Shown here: piece by piece, positions 44,274-52,981 of the stretch
Numbering within the stretch: position 1 is the first letter of the stretch
Layout: each line of letters begins with the position of its first letter
Assembly: GCA_964412375.1 (NCBI GenBank)
Contig: CAYPOD010000003.1
Span: forward strand, 1-64,000
DNA: 64,000 bases
Direction: 5' to 3'
DNA from: CADEDV01 sp964412375
GTDB taxonomy: Bacteria; Bacteroidota; Bacteroidia; Chitinophagales; Chitinophagaceae
The notes under the pieces: generated by a model
The model's input: the letters and a program-made list of their open reading frames with translations, nothing else
Told to the model about the DNA's origin: nothing
The model's database searches: none
Program-made: the position numbers and the translations under genes

Positions 44274-46229
44274 TCAAAATCCTTTCTTCCACCGGTTATT
44301 GTTCCGGTTCCATTCGGGTAATATTTTGTCAGGATCAAGGATCACTTCGCTTATTTCGCTGGTGGTAGGCACAGAAAATGTCCATTCTGCACCTCGCTGC
44401 CATATTTCTACCGGCAGGTTTATTTTATGTTCTTTTCCGTTGGCTTCCTTCACCAGCACTGTCACCGGCATAGGCATTTTTTCCAATGTTTCAATGGTGA
44501 TCTCGGCTCCATTCTCCGGCTTTTCTCTCACATACTTAGTTGATTTCACACCCAGGTCCAGCTTCCAGTCGTTCAACACCCAGCTACGCCAAAACCAGCC
44601 CAGGTCTTCGCCACTTACATTCTCCATGGTATGAAAGAAATCCCAGGGAGTGGGGTGTTTAAATGCCCAGCGATGCACATATTCTTTGAGTGCAGCATCA
44701 AATCGTTCAGCACCCAGCACAGCATTGCGCAACACATGCATCATCATCGCCGGTTTGAAATAAGCAGCGCTGCCAAGGTTCTGCTGTTGCACCACATCAG
44801 GAATATGATACAGGCCATCCATTTTATCATTGAAATTATACTTGATGGCAAACTCAGAGCCGGGATCACTCATGTCAAAGGCTTCTACAAATTCACCGTT
44901 GTTGAATTCTTTTGTGGAAAGGCCATTGATGAAAGTATTGAACCCTTCGTCCATCCAGGCATATTTTCTTTCGTTGCTGCCCACGATCATCGGGAACCAG
45001 ATATGACCGAATTCATGATCGGTCACTCCCCACAAACCTGAACCTGACGACTGGTAGCTGCAGAAAACAATACCGGGATATTCCATACCACCCACAATCC
45101 CTGCCACATTTACCGCAGCAGCATACGGATACTCATACCATTTTTTAGAATAATGTTCAATAGAACCTTTCACCATTTCCGTGCTGCGCTGCCAGCCGTT
45201 TTTCTTGATGCTTTCTACCGGGTAAGCACTCATGGCTAAAGATTTTTTACCACTCGGCAAATTGATCTTTGCTGCATCCAGTACAAAAGCCCTTGAGGCA
45301 CCCCATGCCGCATCTCTTGTGTTTTGAATTTTAAATTTCCAGGTCAGGCTGGGTTTCTGCACCTGTTTTGTTTTATCTGTCACATCCTTTTCACTGCGGA
45401 TTACCACTGTCTGGTTACTGTTCTTTGCTTCGTTATATTTTTTCAACTGATCTGCGGTAAAACATTCCTGTGGGTTGAGTAATTCGCCGGATCCAACAAC
45501 AATAATATTAGCAGGGGCGGTAACACTGAATTCAATGTCGCCATATTCAAGGTAAAACTCACCGGCCCCGATATAAGGCATCGTATTCCATCCCTGTATG
45601 TCATCATATACACACATACGGGGAAACCATTGGGCAATTTCATAAACCCAGCCGTTTTTGGTATTCAGGCGCCCCATGCGGTCTGTGCCGTATTCAGGGA
45701 TTTCAAATTCAAATTTGATGGCCAGTTTAATCTTGCCGCCGCCGGCCTTCAGCGCATCATTGAGCCACACCTGCATCCGGGTGTCGGTAATACTGTGTTT
45801 GGGAACGTATGATTTTCCCGCTACGGCTTCTGCACCCACTGACTTTATTACATAGCCATCAGTAAATTTTGCATTGGCCCAACGGCCACCGGTTTGAGTG
45901 GTGGTGGCTGAGCCACGAGAATCTTTTTTATAAATATTCTGATCCAATTGCAGCCAGAGAAATTTCAGGTGGTCAGGACTGTTATTGGTGTAAGTGATCT
46001 CTATTTCACCGCTCACAGTATGCTTCACTGTATCTAATGTGCAATTGATCTTATAGTCCGCTTTGTTCTGCCAGTATTTGGGGCCGGGCTCTCCGCTGGC
46101 GCTGCGGTAATCATTGCCAGGATAGGGATAGAACTGCGGGTTAAATGCTTCTTTTGCGTTGTAATTGGACTGCGCAAAGGCAAGCATCGTGAAGGTCATC
46201 GTGACCAGGACAAGCAATACTTTCTTCAT
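44274..46229 (-). CDS. Secreted M1-family metallopeptidase
   Basis: This is a 651-residue protein of the aminopeptidase N family. The start MKKVLLVLVTMTFTMLAFAQ at 46229 gives a clean signal peptide; a TTG start six codons upstream is possible but less likely. The zinc motif is DHEFGHIWFP followed 18 residues later by the ligand Glu in WMDEGFNTF. The exopeptidase motif GGMEYPG is present (GxMEN in classical members, with Tyr for Asn here). It should trim peptides in the periplasm or at the surface. A perfect hairpin at 46305-46341 lies 76 bp upstream, and a terminator follows the gene. Confidence 0.9.
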   Translation of the reverse strand: MKKVLLVLVTMTFTMLAFAQSNYNAKEAFNPQFYPYPGNDYRSASGEPGPKYWQNKADYKINCTLDTVKHTVSGEIEITYTNNSPDHLKFLWLQLDQNIYKKDSRGSATTTQTGGRWANAKFTDGYVIKSVGAEAVAGKSYVPKHSITDTRMQVWLNDALKAGGGKIKLAIKFEFEIPEYGTDRMGRLNTKNGWVYEIAQWFPRMCVYDDIQGWNTMPYIGAGEFYLEYGDIEFSVTAPANIIVVGSGELLNPQECFTADQLKKYNEAKNSNQTVVIRSEKDVTDKTKQVQKPSLTWKFKIQNTRDAAWGASRAFVLDAAKINLPSGKKSLAMSAYPVESIKKNGWQRSTEMVKGSIEHYSKKWYEYPYAAAVNVAGIVGGMEYPGIVFCSYQSSGSGLWGVTDHEFGHIWFPMIVGSNERKYAWMDEGFNTFINGLSTKEFNNGEFVEAFDMSDPGSEFAIKYNFNDKMDGLYHIPDVVQQQNLGSAAYFKPAMMMHVLRNAVLGAERFDAALKEYVHRWAFKHPTPWDFFHTMENVSGEDLGWFWRSWVLNDWKLDLGVKSTKYVREKPENGAEITIETLEKMPMPVTVLVKEANGKEHKINLPVEIWQRGAEWTFSVPTTSEISEVILDPDKILPEWNRNNNRWKKGF

Positions 46230-46304
46230 AGAAGTGTTATTTTTCAATTGAGTCTGTAAAATAAAGGAATTGGTTGCAAAGACTGCTACCGTTCATACGG
46301 TATT

Positions 46305-46341
46305 GTTTGTATACCATACTTTTGAAGTATGGTATACAAAC
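46305..46341. repeat. Perfect 17-bp inverted repeat with 3-nt loop
   Basis: GTTTGTATACCATACTT (46305-46321) and its exact complement (46325-46341) are separated by TTG. It begins 1 bp after the stop of the nucleotidyltransferase gene and lies upstream of the M1 peptidase gene. No T-run follows on either strand, so it is not a classical terminator. An operator or an mRNA 3'-end structure are options. Confidence 0.8.
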
Positions 46342-46342
46342 C

Positions 46343-47068
46343 TCATGGAAACAGTTTCTCCGCCACTGTCACACTTTCTGTTTTACCTACATCGGCCCAG
46401 CGGTCGCCTGTATGATCAAAGCCGAGTATCTTATATTTCTTGGCAAATTCAAGATAAAGGTCGGTTAAGGAGAATTTTCCTTTGAAACCGGCTTCTTCGG
46501 CCAGCCGGAAAACATCATATTCAAAAACCACTACACAACTATAGGCTTTCTGTAGCAGCCCACTTTTTTTTCTTACTACTTTTTCTTCGCCGGTATTGCT
46601 GTTTCTCCAGCCACAAAGCTGGTTGTTGTCGTCAAAGAGGAAATACCGGGAGGTTTTTCTTTCTGTGACAGCAAAGGAGATTAATGGCTGATTTTTTTCA
46701 TGAAAAGCCAGCAGTTTGCTGATGTCAAGGTCGGTGAGGATGTCGGCATTGCAGGTGATGAATCTTTCGCCGGGAGTAAAAAAAGGTTTTGCTTTCAGCA
46801 AGCCACCACCGGTGTCAAGCAATTCTTCTCTTTCATCACTGATGATGATTTTGCTTTCCCAGCCATTATTTTTTTCAATATCATCTTCGATCTGCTCTGC
46901 AAAATGATGGACGTTGACAATAATATCTCTGATGCCATATTGCTGCAGGTATTCAATATTCCGTTGCAACAATGATTTCCCGTTCACCACAGCCAAAGCT
47001 TTGGGATGCTTGTCTGTCCAGGGTTTAAAACGGGTGCCTAGACCGGCTGAAAAAATCATTGCTTTCAT
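46343..47068 (-). CDS. MurU-like sugar-1-phosphate nucleotidyltransferase
   Basis: This is a 241-residue enzyme that transfers a nucleotide to a sugar 1-phosphate. The signature MIFSAGLGTRFKPWTDKHPKAL shows the pyrophosphorylase loop (GLGTRF) and catalytic Lys, and TCNADILTDLD holds the metal-binding Asp. It overlaps the kinase-RapZ gene by 4 bp (ATGA). In bacteria with the MurNAc recycling bypass, AmgK makes MurNAc-1-phosphate and MurU converts it to UDP-MurNAc. The pairing here fits that scheme, but a mannose-1-phosphate guanylyltransferase role cannot be excluded. Confidence 0.8.
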   Translation of the reverse strand: MKAMIFSAGLGTRFKPWTDKHPKALAVVNGKSLLQRNIEYLQQYGIRDIIVNVHHFAEQIEDDIEKNNGWESKIIISDEREELLDTGGGLLKAKPFFTPGERFITCNADILTDLDISKLLAFHEKNQPLISFAVTERKTSRYFLFDDNNQLCGWRNSNTGEEKVVRKKSGLLQKAYSCVVVFEYDVFRLAEEAGFKGKFSLTDLYLEFAKKYKILGFDHTGDRWADVGKTESVTVAEKLFP

Positions 47069-48558
47069 ACCTGTTTGGGTAATTCATTAGTCCAATTCTT
47101 TTCATCCTGCACATAATGTTTCAGATCAATCTTCACTTTGAATTTATTTCTCAAATGCCTGGCCATTGCATCAGCAGCATACACACTGCGGTGCTGGCCA
47201 CCGGTGCAGCCAAAACTCACCATCAGGCTTTCAAATCCCCGCTTGATATACTCTTCCACTGTGATGTCAACAATATCAAACACACTGTTCAGAAATTCGG
47301 GCATCTGTGTTTGCTGTTCTAAAAAATCTTTTACAGCCTTGTCCCTGCCATGCTGGGTTTTAAATTCATCAATGCGGCCGGGGTTGAGAATTCCACGACA
47401 ATCAAACACAAATCCGCCGCCGTTACCGCTTTCATCTGCGGGCAATGTTTTTCTATATGAAAAACTGCTGATCTTAACCACAAGAGGAGTTTGTTCTGTT
47501 GCCTGGGTAGGAGTGAACTGTTTTATAACTTCATCTGCTACACAGATATTTAAAACTTTCCTGAATTCAGGAACGGCAATACCCATACTTTGATTTTCAA
47601 AAAACTCCCGGAGGTTACGCAATGCGAGGGGAATGCTGGTAAGGAACTGCGCTTTTCTTTCAAATAGTCCTCTAAATCCATAAGCACCCAGCACCTGTAA
47701 CAAACGGATGAGCACATACCCATTGTACTGGCTGCGGAAAATAGTTCTGTCAAGTGGACCGTTGATCAGGTTTTCAAAAGCATTCATGTAGTCTTCCAGC
47801 AAATTATTTTTCCAGGCTTCTGGAAGATTGGCCCTTGCCTGCCAAAGCATACTGGCCACATCATATTGCGGGGCGCCTTTCATACCTCCCTGGTAGTCTA
47901 TAAAATGTACAGACTCTCCCTCTCCTTTGGAGAGGGAGTTGGAGGGTGAGGTCACCATAATATTCCGGCTTTGAAAATCCCGGAACATAAAATATTTATA
48001 CTCGGTGTGGGTGAGATAATTGCTCAGCGCTTCAAAATCATCAATCAGTTTTTGTTTGTCGTAAGGCTTGCGCAGCGCATCTAGAAAATAATATTTGAAA
48101 TACAACAGGTCGGCCATGATGGCCTGCTTGCCAAATTCTTTATTGGTAAGACATTTATTATAGTCAAGGCCCTCATCCCCTTTCACCTGCAAACGGGCCA
48201 GTTCAGCAAGGCTTAATTTGAAAAGATTGTACACTTCATCACAAAATCCAAGTGATTCTAATTTGTTGAGCAGTGATATATCGCCAAAATCTTCCTGCAG
48301 GTAGGCTGTTCTTTCATCGTTGATGGCAAGGATATGCGCCGCCTGTAAATTCTTTTTTCGGAAATGTTCGGAAAAATAAATGAAACTTTCGTTTTCCTTG
48401 ATATTGGCGCCATAGGTTCCGATCACAGAATTATCCGGGCCATGCACACGGAAATAGCGACGTTCGCTTCCCGATTGTGGTAATACATCAATAGAGACAG
48501 GATCAGCACCTTCCCATTGTTTGTAGAGCTGAGATATGGATTCTAAAAGCTGCTGCAT
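47065..48558 (-). CDS. AmgK-like aminosugar kinase fused to a RapZ C-terminal domain
   Basis: This is a 497-residue two-domain protein. Residues 1-330 resemble aminoglycoside-phosphotransferase-type kinases such as AmgK (anomeric MurNAc/GlcNAc kinase): GSERRYFRVHG is the nucleotide loop, FRDFQSRNIM the catalytic loop, and FIDYQGGMKGAPQYDVASML the metal loop (DYQ). Residues about 360-497 match the C-terminal domain of RapZ, with FDCRGILNPGR and VSFGCTGGQHRSVY; in E. coli this domain senses glucosamine-6-phosphate. A short in-frame palindrome-encoded stretch (TSPSNSLSKGEGES) splits the two kinase motifs. Start 48558 is 4 nt from a perfect -7 box. The role in cell-wall sugar recycling is inferred from the MurU-like neighbour. 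Confidence 0.8.
   Translation of the reverse strand: MQQLLESISQLYKQWEGADPVSIDVLPQSGSERRYFRVHGPDNSVIGTYGANIKENESFIYFSEHFRKKNLQAAHILAINDERTAYLQEDFGDISLLNKLESLGFCDEVYNLFKLSLAELARLQVKGDEGLDYNKCLTNKEFGKQAIMADLLYFKYYFLDALRKPYDKQKLIDDFEALSNYLTHTEYKYFMFRDFQSRNIMVTSPSNSLSKGEGESVHFIDYQGGMKGAPQYDVASMLWQARANLPEAWKNNLLEDYMNAFENLINGPLDRTIFRSQYNGYVLIRLLQVLGAYGFRGLFERKAQFLTSIPLALRNLREFFENQSMGIAVPEFRKVLNICVADEVIKQFTPTQATEQTPLVVKISSFSYRKTLPADESGNGGGFVFDCRGILNPGRIDEFKTQHGRDKAVKDFLEQQTQMPEFLNSVFDIVDITVEEYIKRGFESLMVSFGCTGGQHRSVYAADAMARHLRNKFKVKIDLKHYVQDEKNWTNELPKQV
47914..47955. repeat. In-frame palindromic repeat in the kinase gene
   Basis: CTCCCTCTCC-TTT-GGAGAGGGAG (47916-47938), a perfect 10-bp stem with a 3-nt loop, is followed by TTGGAGGGTGAGGT. 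It encodes SPSNSLSKGEGES on - and sits between RDFQSRNIMV and HFIDYQGG, which are close together in normal kinases. Confidence 0.8.
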
Positions 48559-48562
48559 GAGG

Positions 48563-48570
48563 CAAATGTA
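48563..48570 (-). promoter_or_regulatory. Predicted -7 element TACATTTG of the kinase-RapZ operon, leaderless
   Basis: Read on -, a perfect TAnnTTTG box with four bases (CCTC) before the ATG at 48558. Confidence 0.6.
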
Positions 48571-48625
48571 GGTAACCGACTGCAATCCCGGTGGTTAATG
48601 ATGCTAACAGTCAGTAGTTTTTGGC

Positions 48626-48633
48626 TAAATTTG
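48626..48633 (+). promoter_or_regulatory. Predicted -7 element TAAATTTG of the IcmF gene
   Basis: A perfect TAnnTTTG box with 19 bases to the ATG at 48653, so the leader would be about 12 nt. Confidence 0.55.
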
Positions 48634-48652
48634 CAACATTCTTATTTATTAT

Positions 48653-51600
48653 ATGAGCAATCGTTCTTCCAGCAAGGTTCGTATTGTTACCGCAGCCAGT
48701 TTGTTTGATGGCCATGATGCTGCCATAAATATCATGCGCCGCATCATGCAGAGCAAAGGTGCCGAGATCATTCATTTGGGACATAACCGTTCGGTTAAAG
48801 AGATCGTGGAAACGGCCATTGAAGAAGATGCACAAGGTATTGCCATCACTTCTTACCAGGGCGGGCATGTGGAGTTTTTCAAATACATGAAAGACCTGCT
48901 GGATGAAAACGGCTGCGGGCATATCAAGATCTTTGGTGGTGGTGGCGGCACCATTCTGCCTGAAGAAATTGAAGAGTTGCACAAGTATGGTATCACCCGT
49001 ATTTACAGCCCGGATGACGGAAGAAAGATGGGGCTCGAAGGTATGATTGAAGATGTGATAAGAACAGCGGCCCCACCACCCTCTGAAGGTGGGATTGGCG
49101 AAGACCCAAAATGGAATGGCAAACTTCCGTTAGATGAAAAAAAGGATGTAAGAAGAATTGCAAGAGTGATATCATTAGCAGAAGAAGGAAAGGATTACTC
49201 TGAACAACTAAAAGAGATTTCTAAACTTACCGAAACCGCCCCCCTCCAACGTGGGGCAGGTGGGCCTCCGGTATTGGGCATAACAGGTACCGGCGGCGCC
49301 GGCAAATCTTCTGTAACTGATGAGATCGTTCGCCGCTTTTTAACCAATTTCACGGATAAGACCATCGCTGTTATTTCTGTTGATCCTTCCAAGAAAAAAA
49401 CAGGCGGCGCTTTGCTGGGCGACAGAATAAGGATGAACTCCATTAATCATCCAAGAGCTTATATGCGAAGCCTTGCAACAAGAGATGATAATACAGCATT
49501 GAGCAGTGCGGTTCAGGATGCGATCAGTATTTGCAAAAAAGCAGGGTTTGATTTTATTATTCTCGAATCAGCAGGCGTAGGACAAAGCGATGCGTCTATT
49601 TTAGATTACTGCGATGTGAGCATGTATGTGATGACGCCTGAATATGGTGCTGCTTCGCAATTAGAAAAGATCAATATGCTCGACTATGCCGACCTGGTTT
49701 GTATCAACAAATTTGATAAAGCGGGTGCCCTGGATGCATTAGCCGATGTGAGAAAACAATTCAAACGCAACCATGCTTTGTGGACGGCCAAAGATGAAGA
49801 ACTTCCCATCATCGGAACGATGGCCAGCAAATTCAATGACGATGGAGTGAATCACCTGTTTGAATTGTTGCTGAAAAAGATCGAAGCGAAAACAGCAGTT
49901 AGGTTTGGAGAAATTCAGTTTGCAGAAACTGCCAAAGTTTCACAGGGCATCATTCCGTCCAACCGTACAAGATACTTGAGTGAGATCAGTGATAATAACC
50001 GGAGTTATGATCAATTAGTAAAAGACCAGGCAGCGATCGCCTCCAAATTATACCAGTTGCACGGGGCATTGGAAACATTGAAAGGGAAAGCGGAAATATC
50101 ATTGCTGAAGACGATCGAAGAGCAGATCAGTTTTTACAATGAACAGCTGACGCCGGTAAGCCGCAAACTGATCAGCAACTGGTCAGAAAAAATAAAAGAG
50201 TACCAGAAAGATTTTTACGAATACAAAGTCCGCGACAAAGTGATCCGTCAGCCGATGACGACCAAGAGCCTCAGTGGTACAAGAATTCCTAAAGTGGTGC
50301 TGCCTAAGTTCAAGGACTGGGGTGATATACTGAGATGGCAGGCGCAGGAAAATGTGCCGGGTCATTTTCCGTTTACAGCGGGTGTGTTTCCATTGAAAAG
50401 AGAAGGCGAAGACCCGACAAGAATGTTTGCCGGTGAGGGTTGCCCGGAAAGAACCAATAAAAGGTTTCACTATGTCAGTGTGGATCAACCTGCAAAACGA
50501 TTATCAACGGCTTTTGACAGTGTGACATTATATGGCGAGGATCCCGATCACCGTCCCGACATCTATGGAAAGATCGGCAACAGCGGTGTAAGCATTGCAA
50601 CGGTTGATGATGCAAAGAAATTATACAGCGGTTTTGATCTCTGCGATCCGAAAACGTCTGTGTCTATGACCATCAACGGCCCGGCACCGATGCTGTTGGC
50701 TTTCTTTATGAATGCAGCGATAGACCAGCAATGTGAAAAATGGATTGAGGCGAATGGGCAATGGACTATGGTGAATGATGCCTTAAAGAAGAAATACCCC
50801 GATGGCAAACAGCCTGCTTACAATAATCCATCTTACCCTGGTAAAATGCCAGAAGGCAATACTGGGCTTGGTTTAAAGCTTTTGGGTTTAAGCGGTGATG
50901 AAGTATTACCTGCTGATGTGTATGAACAATGCAGGCAGGCGGCTTTGCAACAGGTACGGGGAACCGTGCAAGCGGATATTTTAAAAGAAGACCAGGCGCA
51001 GAATACCTGTATCTTCTCAACAGAATTTGCTCTGAAACTGATGGGTGATGTGCAGGAATATTTTATAGAGAATAAGGTTCGTAATTTCTATAGTGTCTCC
51101 ATCAGTGGTTATCATATTGCAGAAGCCGGGGCTAATCCTATTACCCAATTAGCGTTTACACTGGCGAATGGATTTACCTATGTAGAGTATTACCTGAGCC
51201 GCGGGATGAACATTGATGACTTTGCTCCCAATCTTTCTTTCTTTTTCAGCAATGGCATGGACCCCGAATACAGTGTGATCGGCAGGGTGGCCAGGCGCAT
51301 CTGGGCCAAGGCGATGAAGTATAAATACAAAGCCAATAAGCGCAGCCAGATGCTGAAATATCATATCCAGACATCGGGCAGAAGTTTGCATGCACAGGAA
51401 ATAGATTTTAATGATATCAGAACCACCCTGCAGGCTTTATATGCCATTTATGACAACTGCAATTCACTTCACACCAATGCCTATGATGAGGCCATCACTA
51501 CACCAACAGAAGAAAGTGTAAGAAGAGCAATGGCGATACAACTGATCATAAACCGGGAATTAGGTTCTGCCAAAACTGAAAACTTTACGCAAGGAAGTTT

Positions 51601-52057
51601 TGCTTTGGAAGAATTGACCGACCTGGTGGAAGAAGCAGTGCTCACAGAGTTTGACAGGCTGACCGAAAGGGGAGGAGTGCTGGGGGCGATGGAAAGAATG
51701 TACCAGCGGAATAAGATACAGGAAGAAAGTTTATACTACGAGCATCAGAAACACACCGGCGAATTACCGCTTATTGGCGTGAATACATTCCTCAATAAAA
51801 AAGGAAGCCCGACCATTATTCCCGGTGAAGTGATTCGTAGTACAACGGAAGAAAAGGAGCAGCAAATCAAAAACCTGCATGCTTTCTGGAAAAGAAATGA
51901 GAGCCGGAATGAAGAGGAGTTGAAAAAACTCAAGCAGGTCGCCATCCGCAACGGCAACCTTTTTGCCCAACTGATGGAAACCGTTAAATATTGTTCACTC
52001 GGCCAGATCACTCATGCTTTGTACGAAGTGGGCGGACAATACAGGAGAAATATGTAA
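48653..52057 (+). CDS. icmF: Fused isobutyryl-CoA mutase (B12 domain, MeaB-like GTPase, mutase)
   Basis: This is a 1134-residue adenosylcobalamin enzyme. The N-terminal B12-binding domain (about 1-135) has SLFDGHDAAINIMRRI, with the His that replaces dimethylbenzimidazole. The MeaB-like GTPase chaperone (about 205-400) has Walker A GTGGAGKSS at 212-220 and ESAGVGQSD. The C-terminal TIM-barrel mutase (about 560-1134) has FPFTAGVFPLKREGEDPTRM, typical of IcmF and unlike methylmalonyl-CoA mutase (FTRG). It interconverts isobutyryl- and butyryl-CoA, and related members use isovaleryl-CoA. Linkers at 139-151 and 196-206 look like in-frame repeat insertions. The domain order matches IcmF proteins; substrate preference is not proven. 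Confidence 0.9.
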   Translation: MSNRSSSKVRIVTAASLFDGHDAAINIMRRIMQSKGAEIIHLGHNRSVKEIVETAIEEDAQGIAITSYQGGHVEFFKYMKDLLDENGCGHIKIFGGGGGTILPEEIEELHKYGITRIYSPDDGRKMGLEGMIEDVIRTAAPPPSEGGIGEDPKWNGKLPLDEKKDVRRIARVISLAEEGKDYSEQLKEISKLTETAPLQRGAGGPPVLGITGTGGAGKSSVTDEIVRRFLTNFTDKTIAVISVDPSKKKTGGALLGDRIRMNSINHPRAYMRSLATRDDNTALSSAVQDAISICKKAGFDFIILESAGVGQSDASILDYCDVSMYVMTPEYGAASQLEKINMLDYADLVCINKFDKAGALDALADVRKQFKRNHALWTAKDEELPIIGTMASKFNDDGVNHLFELLLKKIEAKTAVRFGEIQFAETAKVSQGIIPSNRTRYLSEISDNNRSYDQLVKDQAAIASKLYQLHGALETLKGKAEISLLKTIEEQISFYNEQLTPVSRKLISNWSEKIKEYQKDFYEYKVRDKVIRQPMTTKSLSGTRIPKVVLPKFKDWGDILRWQAQENVPGHFPFTAGVFPLKREGEDPTRMFAGEGCPERTNKRFHYVSVDQPAKRLSTAFDSVTLYGEDPDHRPDIYGKIGNSGVSIATVDDAKKLYSGFDLCDPKTSVSMTINGPAPMLLAFFMNAAIDQQCEKWIEANGQWTMVNDALKKKYPDGKQPAYNNPSYPGKMPEGNTGLGLKLLGLSGDEVLPADVYEQCRQAALQQVRGTVQADILKEDQAQNTCIFSTEFALKLMGDVQEYFIENKVRNFYSVSISGYHIAEAGANPITQLAFTLANGFTYVEYYLSRGMNIDDFAPNLSFFFSNGMDPEYSVIGRVARRIWAKAMKYKYKANKRSQMLKYHIQTSGRSLHAQEIDFNDIRTTLQALYAIYDNCNSLHTNAYDEAITTPTEESVRRAMAIQLIINRELGSAKTENFTQGSFALEELTDLVEEAVLTEFDRLTERGGVLGAMERMYQRNKIQEESLYYEHQKHTGELPLIGVNTFLNKKGSPTIIPGEVIRSTTEEKEQQIKNLHAFWKRNESRNEEELKKLKQVAIRNGNLFAQLMETVKYCSLGQITHALYEVGGQYRRNM
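49067..49105 (+). repeat. In-frame GC-rich imperfect palindrome in icmF, first linker
   Basis: CCACCACCCTCTGAAGGTGGG has an interrupted stem (CCACC with GGTGG). It encodes AAPPPSEGGIGED (139-151) between the B12 domain and the GTPase domain. Confidence 0.55.
49238..49270 (+). repeat. In-frame GC-rich imperfect palindrome in icmF, before Walker A
   Basis: GCCCCCCTCCAACGTGGGGC and the following AGGTGGGCC encode APLQRGAGGPP (196-206) immediately before VLGITGTGGAGKSS. The C-rich and G-rich halves can pair. Confidence 0.55.
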
Positions 52058-52078
52058 TCTTGTGCTTCATTTTTCAAT

Positions 52079-52888
52079 ATGAAGTACGTTATAGCCCTGC
52101 TCTCATTTGCCATGCTGCTGTTCAGTTGCACGCAGGGCAAATATGCTTCCACCAATAAGAGTTATAAGAAACAGGTAAAGCAGTTCGGTAAAGTGCTGAA
52201 AGCATACCCGTTGAAAGATTCAGCAGGTTTATTATATGCCGACGGTTTTGTGGGCACTACCAATCTATCCATGCGGCGCCCCAATTTTGTTATCATTCAT
52301 CATACGGCACAAAACAGTTGCGAACAAACATTAAGAACATTTACCCTTCCCCGCACCCAGGTCAGTTCACATTATGTGATCTGCAGAGATGGAACGGTGT
52401 ATCACATGCTTAGTGATCTGCTGAGGGGTCATCATGCGGGTGTGAGCAAATGGGGAAATACCACTGATCTTAATTCATCCAGCATTGGGATTGAACTCGA
52501 CAACAACGGTTTTGAGCCTTTTCCTGATGCACAGCTAAAAAGTCTTCTTGATTTACTCGGTCGTTTAAAAAGGGCATACAATATTCCAACTGCCAATTTC
52601 ATTGGTCATGGTGATATTGCCCCGACAAGAAAGAATGATCCGAACTGGCGTTTCCCCTGGAAACAATTAGCCAACGAGGGATTTGGACATTGGTATGCGG
52701 ACACAACAGGAGTGATAATGCCTGTTCATTTTGATCATTTATCCGCTTTGCGCATTATTGGCTTTGACACAAAGGATACCAATGCCGCTATTGTTGCTTT
52801 CAAACGTCATTGGCTGCAGGACACAACCCGCGGCCTGAATGATGAACAGCGAAAAGTATTATATATGCTTAGCCGCAGGTTTCAGTAA
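52079..52888 (+). CDS. N-acetylmuramoyl-L-alanine amidase lipoprotein
   Basis: This is a 269-residue protein with a lipoprotein signal (MKYVIALLSFAMLLFSC, Cys at 17). The amidase_2 (AmpD-like) domain covers about 65-190. Zinc and catalytic residues appear in FVIIHHTAQNS, LRGHHAGVSKWG and IGHGDIAPTRKNDPNWRFPW. It cleaves the bond between MurNAc and the stem peptide, so with the kinase-RapZ and MurU-like genes 3.5 kb upstream it fits cell-wall turnover. The C-terminal 60 residues (HWLQDTTRGLNDEQRK) are helical and may bind peptidoglycan. It lies 21 bp after icmF on the same strand. Confidence 0.9.
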   Translation: MKYVIALLSFAMLLFSCTQGKYASTNKSYKKQVKQFGKVLKAYPLKDSAGLLYADGFVGTTNLSMRRPNFVIIHHTAQNSCEQTLRTFTLPRTQVSSHYVICRDGTVYHMLSDLLRGHHAGVSKWGNTTDLNSSSIGIELDNNGFEPFPDAQLKSLLDLLGRLKRAYNIPTANFIGHGDIAPTRKNDPNWRFPWKQLANEGFGHWYADTTGVIMPVHFDHLSALRIIGFDTKDTNAAIVAFKRHWLQDTTRGLNDEQRKVLYMLSRRFQ

Positions 52889-52981
52889 CTTTACCGTACA
52901 ACGACTGTTTGCCCCTGAATTTTTTTTGATTGAAGATTGTTAATAACAAGGTATTATTGAATCATACCTGGGTGCAAATTT

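Noticed and set aside
47138..47593. 151-codon frame on + opposite the RapZ domain
   Set aside because: It is the mirror of a conserved domain on the other strand and has no independent support.
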